Origin: Anisakis pegreffii
Lineage: Eukaryota; Nematoda; Chromadorea; Rhabditida; Anisakidae
NCBI GenBank assembly: GCA_035041965.1
Contig: JAPYMA010000228.1
Coordinates: 1-64,000 of the forward strand
Length of the DNA: 64,000 bases
Reading direction: 5' to 3'
Positions 47,983-59,445 of this stretch are shown here, piece after piece; position 1 is the first letter of the stretch, and the number at the start of each line of letters is the position of its first letter. Position numbers and translations under genes: made by a program. Under the pieces are notes generated by a model. That model was not told where the DNA came from. It saw only the letters and a program-made list of their open reading frames with translations, and searched no databases.

Positions 47983-48850
47983 TTAGAGAAAGGTTCTACA
48001 GCGATCATGAATTGCCTTTTCAGTCCTTTCATTCACAATACCTTCTACATCCATCTCAGACTTTATCAGCCGTAACTGCAAACTTTTTCGTTATTCATTT
48101 GCACGGATAGAACGATATTTTTAATTTCTTTACTAAATTGCAATTTCATTAACTTCATTCTGCTCAACGATCCAATTAATTCTCGAATGAGGAAATAGTA
48201 CCGTATTTTGTGCTAAGCGTACTTCACCCGGTGAAGCATCATTCTTTCTTAAATTTGTTATATTTTCTTGGTTTTCGTTCACACATCGCCGGATCAGTTC
48301 CATTCGTTTTGCCCTCACACCAACCAACTAAATTCCTCAGCAAAAGAATTAATAGACCGATGGGACATTGTAGTGTGACTAATTCATTAATAATGTGTGC
48401 GACACTCACAATTATGCATCAACAGCGAAAACTGAAATAACGAAAAGTGAAACTTTAAACAAACAAAAAAAAACGCGAGTAATCAGTACCTGTAAATGTA
48501 TTTCTTTACACTTTTCACCTTTATTAACATTTGCCGAAAATGAACTACTTGGCAATGCGCAGTTCAGTTCGAATAATATTTTATCATCAATCAAACGCAT
48601 TTTATTCAGCGCATCCTAAAGTGTAATTTCATTACTTCTTAACAGATCGAAACAAAGTCGTATGCTAAAAATTTTTCACGGTGGTGACGAATGTCGACTC
48701 AGTCGACTGAGTGCTACACAAAAAATATAAATATTCATCAATGAATTTTTTAAAAAAATCATGTTGTTCTTGTTAAATGGAAAATATATTACTGAAGAAA
48801 TATACCTGGAAAGCCATTAGATCACTGCAGTCGACCGTTTTCGAATCCAT
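47983..48850 (-). CDS. MIX23: MIX23 / CCDC58, mitochondrial intermembrane-space protein, 4 exons, 129 aa
   Basis: Small helical protein of the mitochondrial intermembrane space (CCDC58 in mammals), linked to protein import. Exons: 48850-48806, 48615-48490, 48327-48202, 48075-47983, exactly 130 codons. It starts MDSKTVDCSDLMAFQDALNK, then MRLIDDKILFELNCALPSSS, CKEIHLQLVGVRAKRMELIR with the paired cysteines, and EVRLAQNT joined to LRLIKSEMDVEGIVNERTEK. It ends HDRCRTFL. Each block aligns with the human protein (RTIDDRIVHELN, CKQLYESL, ELNVEEVVNDRS, NERCRIHF). Reading through the third exon gives a different, family-unlike tail, so the splice at 48202 (ACG|GTACTA) is preferred. Next to MIC10 on the same strand. 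Confidence 0.9.
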
Positions 48851-49291
48851 TTGGGTGCGATCCACTGCTGTTGGCTATAGGAAGTGCTAGCCAGAACGCG
48901 CTTGCTTGCTTGATAACTGAATTTCAAAATCGATTCAGATGCTTTTATTTATTCTTGAATACTATCAAAAGTGAAACATTGGAGTACATCCTCAAAATCA
49001 AAAAAATTAAAGGCAACAAATGAATAAAAATTGAAAATATGTTCACAACGAAAGGCTCGTAATAAGTAAATTGGCATGAAAGAAACAAAACACCAATTTT
49101 ACATTGACTTCTTTATTTGATTGATATGATAACACCGGAACTAGGTGAACAATTCAAAAAACTATAAGTACATAATCAAAATCGATTGCTTGAATAAACG
49201 AATAGTTACAAAAGAAGAATTAATCGAATCTATAGAATTAGTTCCTTGTTGACAATCGAACAACAATAACAACTCAGTAATAAATCATAAT
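48851..49291. other. Spacer between MIC10 and MIX23
   Basis: 441 bp, AT-rich, with no gene seen. It separates two same-strand mitochondrial genes. Confidence 0.5.
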
Positions 49292-49600
49292 TTAAGTATG
49301 ATGTCCCGGTTCCATAACAACCATATAATCGGATTTTTCATCAGCTTTTGAGGCGTCCACTTGTTCGGATCGCACTTTTTTACCATACAAAAGATAAGGC
49401 GTCTGTAAGTCATGACGACAATTGCTCCACCCCATACCTAAGCCAACACCAGATCCAAACCACATTGGAAATGAACGTCCTTTAAATAAAGCCAACGAAG
49501 CAACAATACCAATCGCAAGACCACCGGTTATTTTCAAAAGCGAATCCGCGAAACAACGATCCCATTTCTCGCTCATTTCATCTTCAGATACTTTTGTCAT
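49292..49600 (-). CDS. MICOS10: MIC10 / MINOS1, core MICOS subunit, 102 aa
   Basis: Mitochondrial inner-membrane protein whose oligomers bend the membrane at crista junctions. After a polar start ([20 protein letters not shown]) it has two membrane segments in a hairpin. Each carries a glycine motif: [14 protein letters not shown] and then [14 protein letters not shown]. The conserved hinge KGRSFPMW lies between them. The conserved exit [14 protein letters not shown] follows. Human MIC10 is about 78 aa; here an extra tail of some 20 residues ends MEPGHHT. It is uninterrupted in the genome. The ATG at 49600 is the first in frame and matches the family start. Confidence 0.94.
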   Translation of the reverse strand: MTKVSEDEMSEKWDRCFADSLLKITGGLAIGIVASLALFKGRSFPMWFGSGVGLGMGWSNCRHDLQTPYLLYGKKVRSEQVDASKADEKSDYMVVMEPGHHT

Positions 49601-49780
49601 TCTTCAAAAATTCTTCCACTTCCACACAATACTTATTTGTTACCAGTACCTGTAAACTAAAATCTGTGATAATTTTTCTAGATAAATCAGCACGTGGCTG
49701 AACTTCAGTAAACCGATAAGGCTTCCTAAGTCATTCCTTTCTCAACTATAATAAAATCGACTAAAAGACAAATTGTACAG

Positions 49781-50021
49781 AATTTGTAAATTTACCGGTG
49801 TGATCGGCTCCGTTGCAATTAACTCTCACCACCACTTTTTGTGCGAGAAAAAAGTGACAGAAAATCGTATCGGTGGGTTCGGCAGCCAGGTAAACCTGAA
49901 AATATTGGCAAATTTCATTCTGGTTGTTTTCCAGAATAAGAAAACGAACGTTTCCAAAAAATATGCGACAAAAGCATACAAGACGACCAGTAAAAAATTA
50001 GGAATAGAGTATGCTGATTAA
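49781..50021 (+). CDS. Possible two-exon fragment divergent from MIC10
   Basis: An acceptor at 49780 (TTGTACAG), an open stretch to 49889 with a good donor (CAG|GTAAAC), an acceptor at 49934 (TTTTCCAG) and an in-frame stretch to TAA at 50021. The pieces read ICKFTGVIGSVAINS... and NKKTNVSKKYATKAYKTTSK..., lysine-rich at the end. No start codon lies upstream in frame between here and MIC10, and I recognise no family. It may be the end of a gene with a distant 5' exon, or chance. Confidence 0.3.
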
Positions 50022-52059
50022 TTAAATAACTGAAGAAGTTAAGTTCGAGAATTAGACAAAGTCACAAAGGAAAATGAAAAGCAACTTTGAACGATGAAGA
50101 TTTTGATCTGAGTAACCAATAAATGCGAAAATAAACCACTGGTTGACGACATAATGCATAACCCACACTGATAGACGAGAATGAGAATAAAAAACAAAAA
50201 ATTGCTTGCTTTAAACCACGTATTCAACTCCAGTTCGATCTAATCAATTTGTTTCTTCGTACTCGCCCGTTCGGTATACATTCACTTCGCCAAGTACGAA
50301 CGGAATAACAGTTCGTAACGTTACGCAAGTGGGATTTTCATCTGATATATGTTCAGCAATGTGAATTTCTTACCCATTTAACGGCAGTGAATCCGGGCAA
50401 TTCATATACCACTTTCTAACTTAGATCAAGGAGAATAAAATATGACTGATATATTAGCCAGGAATTAAGGTATTTTCGAGATTTTCGATTTCGCGTTAAG
50501 TGCAAAAAGTCAACAAATAATTCGAATTGGTCACCGCCCGACAGGGAAAATTTATAATCATGATATATACCACATTGTAGCCGAGATTGATATTATTGAA
50601 TTGTGTTGCGATTGATATTTTACTATTGCTGGTATTACTATCGTTGATATTATTATGCTTCATACATAATTTTACATAATTTTGTGGCACGAAACAGACA
50701 TATAAACAACAACATGAAATAATCACGTAAACAATAACAACAGCAATAGGATAATCAAACAAATATTCACGCAAACACGAGATTTCAATGCCTTTATCCG
50801 ATCGGACAATCCAAAACAGGATAACAAGGGCACATTCTCGAAGAAATCTTGAAAACGAAATGAAACCAAGCCGGCTGAAATCATTTTGGTTCAAATCAAA
50901 ATTAGCTTGAGGTCAAGTCAAGCTACTGTTAAGTGAAGGTTGATTCAGCTCTTACCTCCGTTTACATAACGTATGAGAGCAATCGGAAGAATGTTATCTG
51001 GCTCTCAATTCCTCAGGTTATCATCTGGGTGCTCGAATGATAACCTTTGAGAAGATTTCATGAAAACCCTGAAAACGCTATCTCAAAAACATTTTTGTTG
51101 AGAACATACACATCAGCTCATTTCAAGTCTCGGAAGACATTGTGCTAGCAACCAAGAGAAAATTCTAACCTCTATGCACAGATCAAACTGCAGTTATACA
51201 GTTCAACCCTAGCCCGGGATATAAACTCTCGGAAGTGGTCAGTTTATAAAAAAAAATGGGCGATGCAAATTGAATATCCCCCTTTTAACAAACTAAAACC
51301 CAAAATGTTTATAATCCGATCTGAATGGATTTCTTGAAGTTATCACGTACCTTGTTAGCATTTATGATGGACAATAACTACACTGGCAAGGGAAATAAGG
51401 ATATCATCAAAGAACCGTATGAATGCTATCATGAAACTAGCTAATAGATAAGCTTCGGCGAGTAACCACAAACACCTGAGAGATTTCTCCTTATAATACA
51501 TTTAACAACGTTGAAATTAATCGATGTGATTTCATGAGTGTAGTCAATGGTCAACCCGATTCCACTCCCCCTCCTGTTAAGGGAAAGTGCGCACGGTGAG
51601 TCCGGGAACCCTCTTACCTAAGCAAATACCTGAAGGCACTACTCAGGCCAACTTATGCGCATTCCCTATCCCTGTACAAATTGGCGCCTTTCCCGGGATC
51701 GCATAATTCACTTTCCTGAATTCCATACTCAAAGTCCGACCAGGCCTAATGTTAACCAAAATGCATGGACTCAAATTAAGATTGTTTTCGTAAGTTAGTT
51801 CCAAATAATTAAGCGAATACGCCCACTTAGCGTCTACCTTAAAGTCCAATAAAATTCACGTAAGAGTCCTTAGGGACGGGAATGAAGAAATGTACATCCG
51901 CTAAACCTATCGGTATGTGACAATGCAGAGACAAGAATGCTTCACGTTGGATAACAATAGCAATAGCACGAAAGAAACATACAGTTGACAATGTTCATCT
52001 TCACTGAATAAATAAATAAATAAAGCACATAGAAAAGACCAAGAATAAATTTTATTTTC
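50022..52059. other. Intergenic; GC-richer decayed repeat at about 51530-52024
   Basis: 50022-51500 shows nothing. 51530-52000 is GC-richer and ends in an AATA-type tail (52005-52024), like the stretch at 530-798. Both look like 3' ends of old non-LTR elements. No coding domain is visible. Confidence 0.35.
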
Positions 52060-53320
52060 TACCCATAAGCTTCCCCGGCAAGTCCGATTCCGCTACTTCA
52101 TCGTAGTGCAAGGGTGTCAACGGGTCAGAAAGGCTATGCCAGCGGAGCTTCATGCTTTAGCAGGTCCAACCACGTTGAACAGGCTTTCTGTAGGTGCCAG
52201 GATGACGATTATGTATCTGAGTCCTAGGCCCAACCCGGCTAAAGCGGAACGGTGAAACCGCGGTTATAAGGGTACGAGGGCTGGCAACCCAAACACAACT
52301 ACCGCAAATATTTGCCAAAAAACCGAGAAATGAAAGAAATGTGCAGGATTCACAGAACTTGGAAAACGGACCGGCTGGACAACGACTACAGTCTAATGGA
52401 AGGATAAAACGTCTGTTTGTGGCTACACACAATACCGGAACGATGTCGTCTGATTATCAAATCGAAGCGTACATTAAAGAAATAGCAAAAATACAAGCCG
52501 ACGTTATTGGAATATCCGAAACAAGAAGCAGCGAACAGCTCGTAGATGAATGACACACAGGAGACCAGGTGTTTCTGAGCGGAGCAAATGGTAACGAGTC
52601 GAGGGTAAGTAGAGTTGCGTTCATCGTGAAAAAGCAAGTAACAAATCTCATCGAAAGCTGTGACATTCTTATTCCAAGAACAGCAGTGTTAGTCTTACTT
52701 ATCGGCAAAAATAGAACCCTAAAAATCGTACAAGTATATGACCCCGCTGCAAACAATGCACAACCTACAGAAGACGGTGAAGAAGATCTAGAAGAATTTT
52801 TCGAAGAAGTAGATAGGGCTATGAACAAAGGAAACAGAAGATTAATGTACACGATTGTACAAGGAGACTTGAACGCCAAAGTGGGATGCAGAATCCTTGA
52901 TAACGAAGGCAAGTACGGTATAGGAACCAGAAATGATCGTGGACAACGACTAATAACATTCGCAATCAGTAATCATCTTTACGTAATGAATATCATGTTC
53001 CAAAAACCTGCATAAAGACAATGGACATGGAAAAGCCCGAACGGCGCCACAAAAAATCAGATAGATTATGTACTGTCAAGTTCAAAATGCATCATTTCAG
53101 ACGTCACAGCCATCGGAGAAAACGTCATCCACATTGGCTCCGACCATCGTCTCGTACGTACAACAGTGACCAGAAAAGGATAAAATAAAAGCAGAGTATT
53201 TGAAAATGGGTGGAGATAACCTCCATAAAGCGCTTGCAGAAAGATTCACAAAATATCTACAAACCACCGAAATTCCAAGTACTTGGCTGACATCAGAAAC
53301 TCTCAGCTTTACCCAGTAAC
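52060..53320 (+). mobile_element. LINE fossil: 5' region, AP endonuclease and start of the RT region
   Basis: A GC-richer leader (52060-52340) precedes an endonuclease region (52341-53180). A later piece in another frame (53191-53310) reads EYLKMGGDNLHKALAERF and IPSTWLTSET, which matches the linker just before the reverse transcriptase in RTE-like LINEs. About 150-200 codons between the two parts seem to be missing, and the RT itself is absent. The foldback element at 53386 lies immediately downstream. Confidence 0.85.
52341..53180 (+). pseudogene. LINE apurinic endonuclease domain, broken by stops
   Basis: Exonuclease-endonuclease-phosphatase fold. In one frame it shows ADVIGISETRSSEQ (catalytic Glu region), YTIVQGDLNAKVG (GDLN/GDFN motif), RQWTWKSPNGATKNQIDYVL (W-P-N..QIDYV) and IHIGSDHRLVRT (catalytic SDHR). 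A TGA at 52551-52553 and a TAA at 53013-53015 interrupt the frame, so it is dead. The style matches RTE-type elements and could be the same family as the RT at 29997-30910, but the two do not overlap, so this cannot be tested here. Confidence 0.9.
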
Positions 53321-53385
53321 ATGTGAATTTCTTCCGTTGCATTCCGCAGAATCTCTAGATTCAAAAATAACATGCATATTGCTGA

Positions 53386-54517
53386 CAAGGGAAGGTCACG
53401 AACTGAACCCAGCGTTTCAGGATGAGATATACATCAAATTGTAGAACTCCTCGAGCTGATTACGAATATGTAAAAAATTTTTGCGAAACACTAAGGGGAC
53501 GCGAGATATGGCGGGGAAAAGATTTTCGGTGTAGTGAAGTGATGTTCTGACTTTGTTTCTGTTAGCAGCGGCTTGGCGAAGTGGGTAGTGCGCTAGCGTC
53601 AAGCCTGAATGCCTGGTGGTTCTGTTCCGCGTGACGGCGAAACTTTTTTTCTTATATATTTCGAACATATTCAAACAACCATGATGTTTTGCTTCACCCC
53701 CACAGCTGTTTCAAGTTGTGGGGATATTCTTCTTTTATTTTTTGTTTTTTTTTAAATTTTGTGATTTCTGTTTTTTTTAATTTTGTGATTTTTTGTTTTT
53801 TGTTACATATCATCGTAATGTGCATGTCTCTCTACAACAAAGTGATTGAAGCATAGATAAAATTTAGAATAAGAACATTTTACAATAGAATAAGAACATT
53901 AGAAGATAAATGATCACGGTTGTTAATATCACATACTTGGACTATGTGCTACGGGAAGCACACTTCAATAGGCGTTTGGAATTCTTAAGGGTGTTCTTGA
54001 ATGTAGCCACATGCGACTGTGATATCCACAACTGTGATGAATTGTCATTTGTGAAATGTTCTTATGCAAATTTTATCTGTACATTGATCATTCTGTTGTG
54101 AATAGACATACTTATTATGATCAGATACAAACAATCAAAAGAGCTGTCAAATTTTTCAAATATGTAAAATGTCACCACAAAGAAAGACAGAAGTTGTGGG
54201 GGGGGGTGAAGCAAAACATCATGGTTGCTTGAATATGTTCGAAATATATAAGAAAAAAAGTTTCGCCGTCACGCGGAACAGAACCACCAGGCATTCAGGC
54301 TTTATGCTAGCGCACTACCCACTTCGCCAAGCCGCTGCTAACAGAAACAAAGTCAGAACATCACTTCACTACACCGAAAATCTTTTCCCCGCCATATCTC
54401 GCGTCCCCTTAGTATTTCGCAAAAATTTTTTACATATTCGTAATCAGCTCGAGGAGTTCTACAATTTGATATATATCTCATCCTGAAACGCTGGGTTCAG
54501 TTCGTGACCTTCCCTTG
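53386..54517. mobile_element. Foldback element, 1.13 kb, with long near-identical inverted arms
   Basis: The outer ends are CAAGGGAAGGTCACGAACTG and its complement. The first 315 bp or so of each arm (53386-53700 and about 54200-54517) are nearly identical in inverted orientation. More decayed complementarity continues to about 53885 and 54055, leaving a centre of only about 170 bp. The flanks show a possible 3-bp duplication TGA (53383-53385, 54518-54520). Matching 84-codon open frames in both arms follow from this identity and show no protein family. No transposase is present. Confidence 0.88.
53565..53650 (+). promoter_or_regulatory. tRNA-like Pol III promoter in the left arm of the foldback element
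   Basis: A box-A match TGGCGAAGTGGG (53574-53585) fits the consensus TRGCNNARYNGG. A box-B-like GGTTCTGTTCC (53618-53628), two bases off consensus, follows at a tRNA-like distance. A run of seven T residues comes about 15 bp later. The same unit is mirrored on the minus strand in the right arm (about 54255-54340). It suggests a tRNA-derived SINE captured in the arms, not a working tRNA gene. Confidence 0.55.
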
Positions 54518-54520
54518 TGA

Positions 54521-56038
54521 GTAATTCTGCTTACCTGAGGGCATATAGCTATTTTTTAAAGTTATCTCAAGCCTGTAGCGGTTACCAACTTCAAGCTACC
54601 GGTATTCTCAAGTTTGCCCAGGAACATATCAAATTCTCTACACCAATCGATCCCTTGAAACCTGTAGAATCAGAATATCGTATGTTTTGCCGAGTGATTC
54701 TGCTTACTTGAGGAGTTCTGTTTACATGAAAGGAATAGAACTGAGTATTAGGGTCCACACATGCTCGTCGTACATATGAGAAGTTGTCATTTCCGTTTGA
54801 TGATGCATTTGTATTGATCTGCTCCTCTCATTTTTTATTTTATGACGGGATTTTTTAAATTTTATCTGTTATTATCAAATGAATATTATGTCACTATTAT
54901 TATCGTAACTGCATATTGTTATTATAGCTATTGAGATGATTCTTTTCAAAATAAATCTTCAGAATTCTCAAACGTTGTTTGTGTTCCATTTTCAGAAGAA
55001 TATCAGAGAATGACTTCTAGCTTGGGAAAAATACATATGTTGTTGAGACAACGTTGAGAAAGAAAGGAAAGTACATAAACAGTTGAATACGTTGCTCATA
55101 GAGTTGGCGTTTTGTTTTCTGTTATCGTACCAAATTTTAAAACGAGCACTACATATGTCATTGGCAGGCTACGTTTATTGCCAGAATTTCTCAGCAGCTT
55201 GGCAGTTCTTATAAAAGTTTTATAGAGCATGTTTTCTATTTTAGGAAGAGAACATTCCAGACAAGTGCAAATCGAGCCTGCGCACCGCTGTACCAATGTC
55301 ATTAATCATAATAATAATTCTCAGTAGTATACAAACTCCCACTATCATACCGTAGGTCCAAACAAATCGATTGTTCGATCAGCTGCTAAAATTTGAGTTA
55401 AAAATACCACCTTTACTTCGTAAAGCGTCATCATGCAGCAAATACAAATTTTTTCGAATTTCATCGTTGCTCTTTGTCGTTTCATTTGGCTGCCAGCTTG
55501 GTCTCATTCACTAGTCTTTCATCGTATTCAAATAAACTGGATGCTATTTTTTAATAAAATAAACAGTGACTAAGTGCTATTTTTAAATAAAGTCCCAAGC
55601 AACTCAACTCTCTCAGGAAACCAAACAAAACAAGAAATTTGGCAAAAAATTATTGGCAGAATTTAGGAAGTTGCGTTCCCGAAAAACCAATTAGTTGATA
55701 ACTTAAGAGGAATATCGTGCTGATATTATACATGGCGAGATTTGAAAACTTGGGTGGTCTAAATCGCTATAAATCACAGTTACAAGGCGTGGCAGCTCTC
55801 TTGGATCTTGCGTCCTTAAACAGCACACCTATGAAATGAAAGTGTTAGTCATTTGTCAATTGAGAATGCCGTTTCAGGGAGTGATAGTTTCGCTAAGCAA
55901 TTGATGGCTTATTTGCCGTTGGGTTGCCTTAACTAACTGAAAACGCGTTCCCAATTTGGCGATCGTTCTTCTTTAACCCGTCTGTTAGCGCCATCTATTG
56001 ATTAGTTGAGGAAAATAGATATGCACCTGACTCCATAA
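54521..56038. other. Intergenic between the foldback and second hAT-like element
   Basis: A direct repeat, GAGTAATTCTGCTTACCTGA (54519) and GAGTGATTCTGCTTACTTGA (54693), marks a short unclassified repeat. The rest is AT-rich without a supported gene. Confidence 0.45.
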
Positions 56039-56987
56039 TAGTGTTGTTCGGAGACGGAAAAAAGTCGGGGTCGGGGAGAATCGGGGACATTTCAGGGACA
56101 GGGACAATAGATATGCACCTGATTCTCGAAAATGGTCGCGGCTCGAAAAACGTCGGGGACTCGTGGACGGGGAGTTTCGAGGAGAATACTCAATCTCATC
56201 CCCATCCCCGGCTCCCCGAAATTCCCAGAAAATGTAACTTTGGAACTAGAGTCAACAGGACCTTGAAAACATGATTTTTTTTAAATGGAAAAGCATTGAA
56301 ATAAGTAATCTTTAAGCTAGGAAAGCGATAACTGCAAAGGTACAATGCAATTCTACATATAGAATTTTATTCAACCACATGAAAAAATAGAGTATAATAG
56401 CAAACTTTCTTTAACAAAAACAAAAGAGAGTGCACACTGTATTCCTGCAGTTTTCTACTACACTCACCTATGCGGACCTATTACATGTCACTAGGCAGAT
56501 CTCGAAACATTCTTAATCTTGGGAAGAAATTAACACACGGATCCATGGTTCACCAATGCGTTCGTATAATTAACAGGCATGCGTTACGACGCCCATTTCG
56601 ATAACAGCCAACGCGTTCAAAAGTAAAGGAGAAAACGGAAAAAAACTTGGGTGAAAACAGATGAAAACAAAGAAAAATTCGTTGCGGCGCCACTCAATTC
56701 TTTGACATTCTTTGACAATGTAATGCTATGAGCTGAGACAGGATGGTACTGGAGCCTTAAAAGCAAAATGATTTAATATTCAACTTTGAATCGTTCGCGT
56801 TCAACTTCGAAATTTAAATTTTTTTCCGAACAATTTCGAGGAGTCTCCCCGAAATTTCGGGGACCGCCGACAATTCTGGAGAAGTCGGGGACATTTCGGG
56901 GACGGGATCAGTCCCCGAAAATGGCTGTGGCTCCAAAAAAAGTCGGGGACGGAGATCCCGGATTCGGGGACTCCCCGCACAACACTA
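56039..56987. mobile_element. Second non-autonomous hAT-like transposon
   Basis: The ends are TAGTGTTGTTCGG on the left and, complemented, TAGTGTTGTGCGG on the right. They are flanked by an imperfect 8-bp duplication (CTCCATAA at 56031-56038, CTCCACAG at 56988-56995; 6 of 8 identical). Both terminal regions (56055-56220 and 56820-56975) are dense with TCGGGGAC/GGGGACATTTC-type repeats in both orientations. The middle is AT-rich with no transposase. The plan is the same as the element at 29384 but with a different subterminal motif. Confidence 0.75.
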
Positions 56988-59269
56988 CTCCACAGAGTGC
57001 TTTCTACGAAATTATGCAAAACAAAACCATATCTATTCTCGCTTTAGCATACGACCTAGTTTTTCCGATACAGTCACCAAGTTTCATCAAGGAATCGATA
57101 GACTTTTTTAAAACAGAAAAAAAACATTAACTGCAACGATAAATCATCAAGTTCTCGTGTTTATCTAATTCGCAGGACACGATTCTATCCAAAATCAGAC
57201 TGCTGCATAAACAGCAGTCTGATTTTGAGTATCGCTGTTCAAAATATTTCGTTCCCCATTCCGACTTCCCGACATTTTCTTGGCTATTCAGTGTACACTC
57301 GTGAACGGAGATCGTCCACGCCATTTGTTGGACAACGCTGATGTTCGTGTTTACTGTTAAAGTATTCTCTATGAGCTTTTTTCGAGTTGAATTACCAATT
57401 ATTGTTAATTTCGTGCTTGCTTTATGACTCACTCAATGTAGTGTTAAAAGATTGCATTGAAGATATCGTGAACGGAGGAGATTTCGGAAGTAATGATAAT
57501 GAGCCTACAAATATTGCGGAACTTCCTTCGGAACAACTTAATGAATTTTCGAACCGATGACAACTTTATTGATGATGAAAAACCGATGGATGTTCTGAGA
57601 CTTGTTGAAATAAATCGTGTAGTAGCGTTTGATAGTCTCGTTATATTATAGGAGATATGGCTTCGGTTATAATGAATGTGGTATATACCGAGAAATAGGC
57701 TTCCTCTCCGAAAAAAGAGAATACTCAGTTTGGAGTCTAGTAGTAAATGGAAGAACGAATAGTCAAACTAATTATTCCAAACTTTATCCAAGTTGTGATG
57801 TTGCTCAAAAAAAAAACGGTCTGGTTTGGAAAAGTTTAGTGGAATGACTTAAAATGCTGTTTGGTGATGGAATAATTGCAAATTCCATCAGGTAGATTAC
57901 AGTGTACGTATGCTGCACGCAAGAATGATCACCTTCAAATTTCGAATGATTATATTAGTCGGTTTGTCGTAATTTTAGTGTTTACCTGTTATTATTAATT
58001 GGTAATCTTCTATAGGCTCTTCCACCAGTCGTTTTGGGGTTCACATCACGAGCTCAGCAGTCAGTCATTCAGTCCAACGTAGGATAGTGGACAAACAACG
58101 AAAATGTGCGATTTGTAAGAAGAACATAAGAAAACAATGACATAATGCGATGCAAGACAACCCGTTGAACATTTCGAGAATGACATAAAACAAAGTCGGT
58201 AAGCGCTGTGATTTTCATTTGGGGATCAATTTTTAATCGGATATTTTGCAATGAATATATGTTCGATTATTAAATGAGTATATTTTCACCATTCTTATGA
58301 TGCATTTGGACAAAAATAAAACGAAAAATCCGGAAAAAATTGGTTCTTTAATAAGTTAATGTTGTGGATCTGTAATGCTTGGCGTTGCGAACGATATTAT
58401 GCAAACAAATGAAGATTCAACTGATCCACGTATTCATTTACTGCTTTTTCTTTCCTCATTGAATGCATTTTTTTAAAATTTGACCTTCAAACACGCAATC
58501 TGCTCCGCTTAAAACTCACCCACATTCCCTTATTTTATCACGACAGTTGTTTTACATCATATTTGATTTGCTTACTTCTGACTTCCTCGACTTTTTTCTA
58601 TAATTTGCTAATAATTTTGCGTAAAAAATGGATTTGAATCGCTCGAGGTTCGTGATATACCATATTTCGGTAGTAGCTCCACCTTAAATGGACATTACTA
58701 AGCAAAAAGCCCGTAGGCGTATTTCAAATAAGTTGTAATACCAAGGAACTAAGGAGAAGCTGAAAGGTTTTTGAAAATAACTTGTCTACCACAAAGAATT
58801 TATCTGTTGTAAAAATTTTTGTGAATTCTTTTTTATGATCTGGTGAGCTAGAAGAGCAGTGACTGAGAATTATCATATCCCTCAAAATCAGAAAGTAATT
58901 GAGTGAAAGAAGCTACATAATTGGGTCGTGCAATGAAAATTTATCAGACTAAGCAAAATGGAATGGAAAGTATTATAAAATTAATTGTCGGGTTGAACAT
59001 ACATATGACTAGTAAAAGCTAGCGATTAGTAAGATTTGCATAAAGAGGAAAAGGTGATCTTTGATGTCTAAAACAGCATCCATCCATTTGTTTAAGATAG
59101 AATGAGTGTATTACATGACAATGTTTCGTATTGCAATCAGTGTTTCGTAAATGTGCACTTGGTCTAATATATACGTGTGATACCTTACGCGTTGTCGTTG
59201 TAATGATGCATAAAATTGCTGCCGTTATTACCAGCTGTTCATTTAACAGCAACAGCAATGGTTCTGACG
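56988..59269. other. Intergenic; one perfect hairpin at 57190
   Basis: No gene is supported. Besides the hairpin listed separately, the stretch is AT-rich with short frames. Confidence 0.45.
57190..57227. repeat. Perfect 16-bp hairpin with 6-nt loop
   Basis: CAAAATCAGACTGCTG, loop CATAAA, then CAGCAGTCTGATTTTG. The stem is exact. Confidence 0.9.
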
Positions 59270-59445
59270 ATCGGAAGCTCCATTACCCCTTCGATGGTTT
59301 AGCATGTCGTCATTAGCCCCCGCTCCCCTCCCCCTCCCGTTCCCCTCAATGGGAATTTACTATTTTCGCACGCAACGTCAGGAGCAAATCGGAAAGCGGT
59401 CTGGAAGCTACTCGGTAGTGTGAAAGAAACTAATATTTCGGAATG
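59270..59445 (+). repeat. Dispersed repeat, copy 2 (partner at 4288-4425)
   Basis: Collinear with 4288-4425 in the blocks CGGAAGCTCCATTACCCC, CGTCATTA, a longer C-rich run (CCCCTCCCCCTCCCGTTCCC) and CGTCAGGAGCAAATCGGAAA. It is somewhat longer than the partner because of the C-rich run. Confidence 0.6.

Noticed and set aside
48133..48202. MIX23 ending in the unspliced frame (tail ending NEIAI)
   Set aside because: The spliced reading through 48202 and 48075 restores the conserved C-terminal block of the family, so the unspliced end is taken as intron.
53417..54486. Two matching 85- to 105-codon frames as a protein-coding pair
   Set aside because: They are the two arms of the foldback element read in mirror image; no protein family, and a tRNA-like unit overlaps them.
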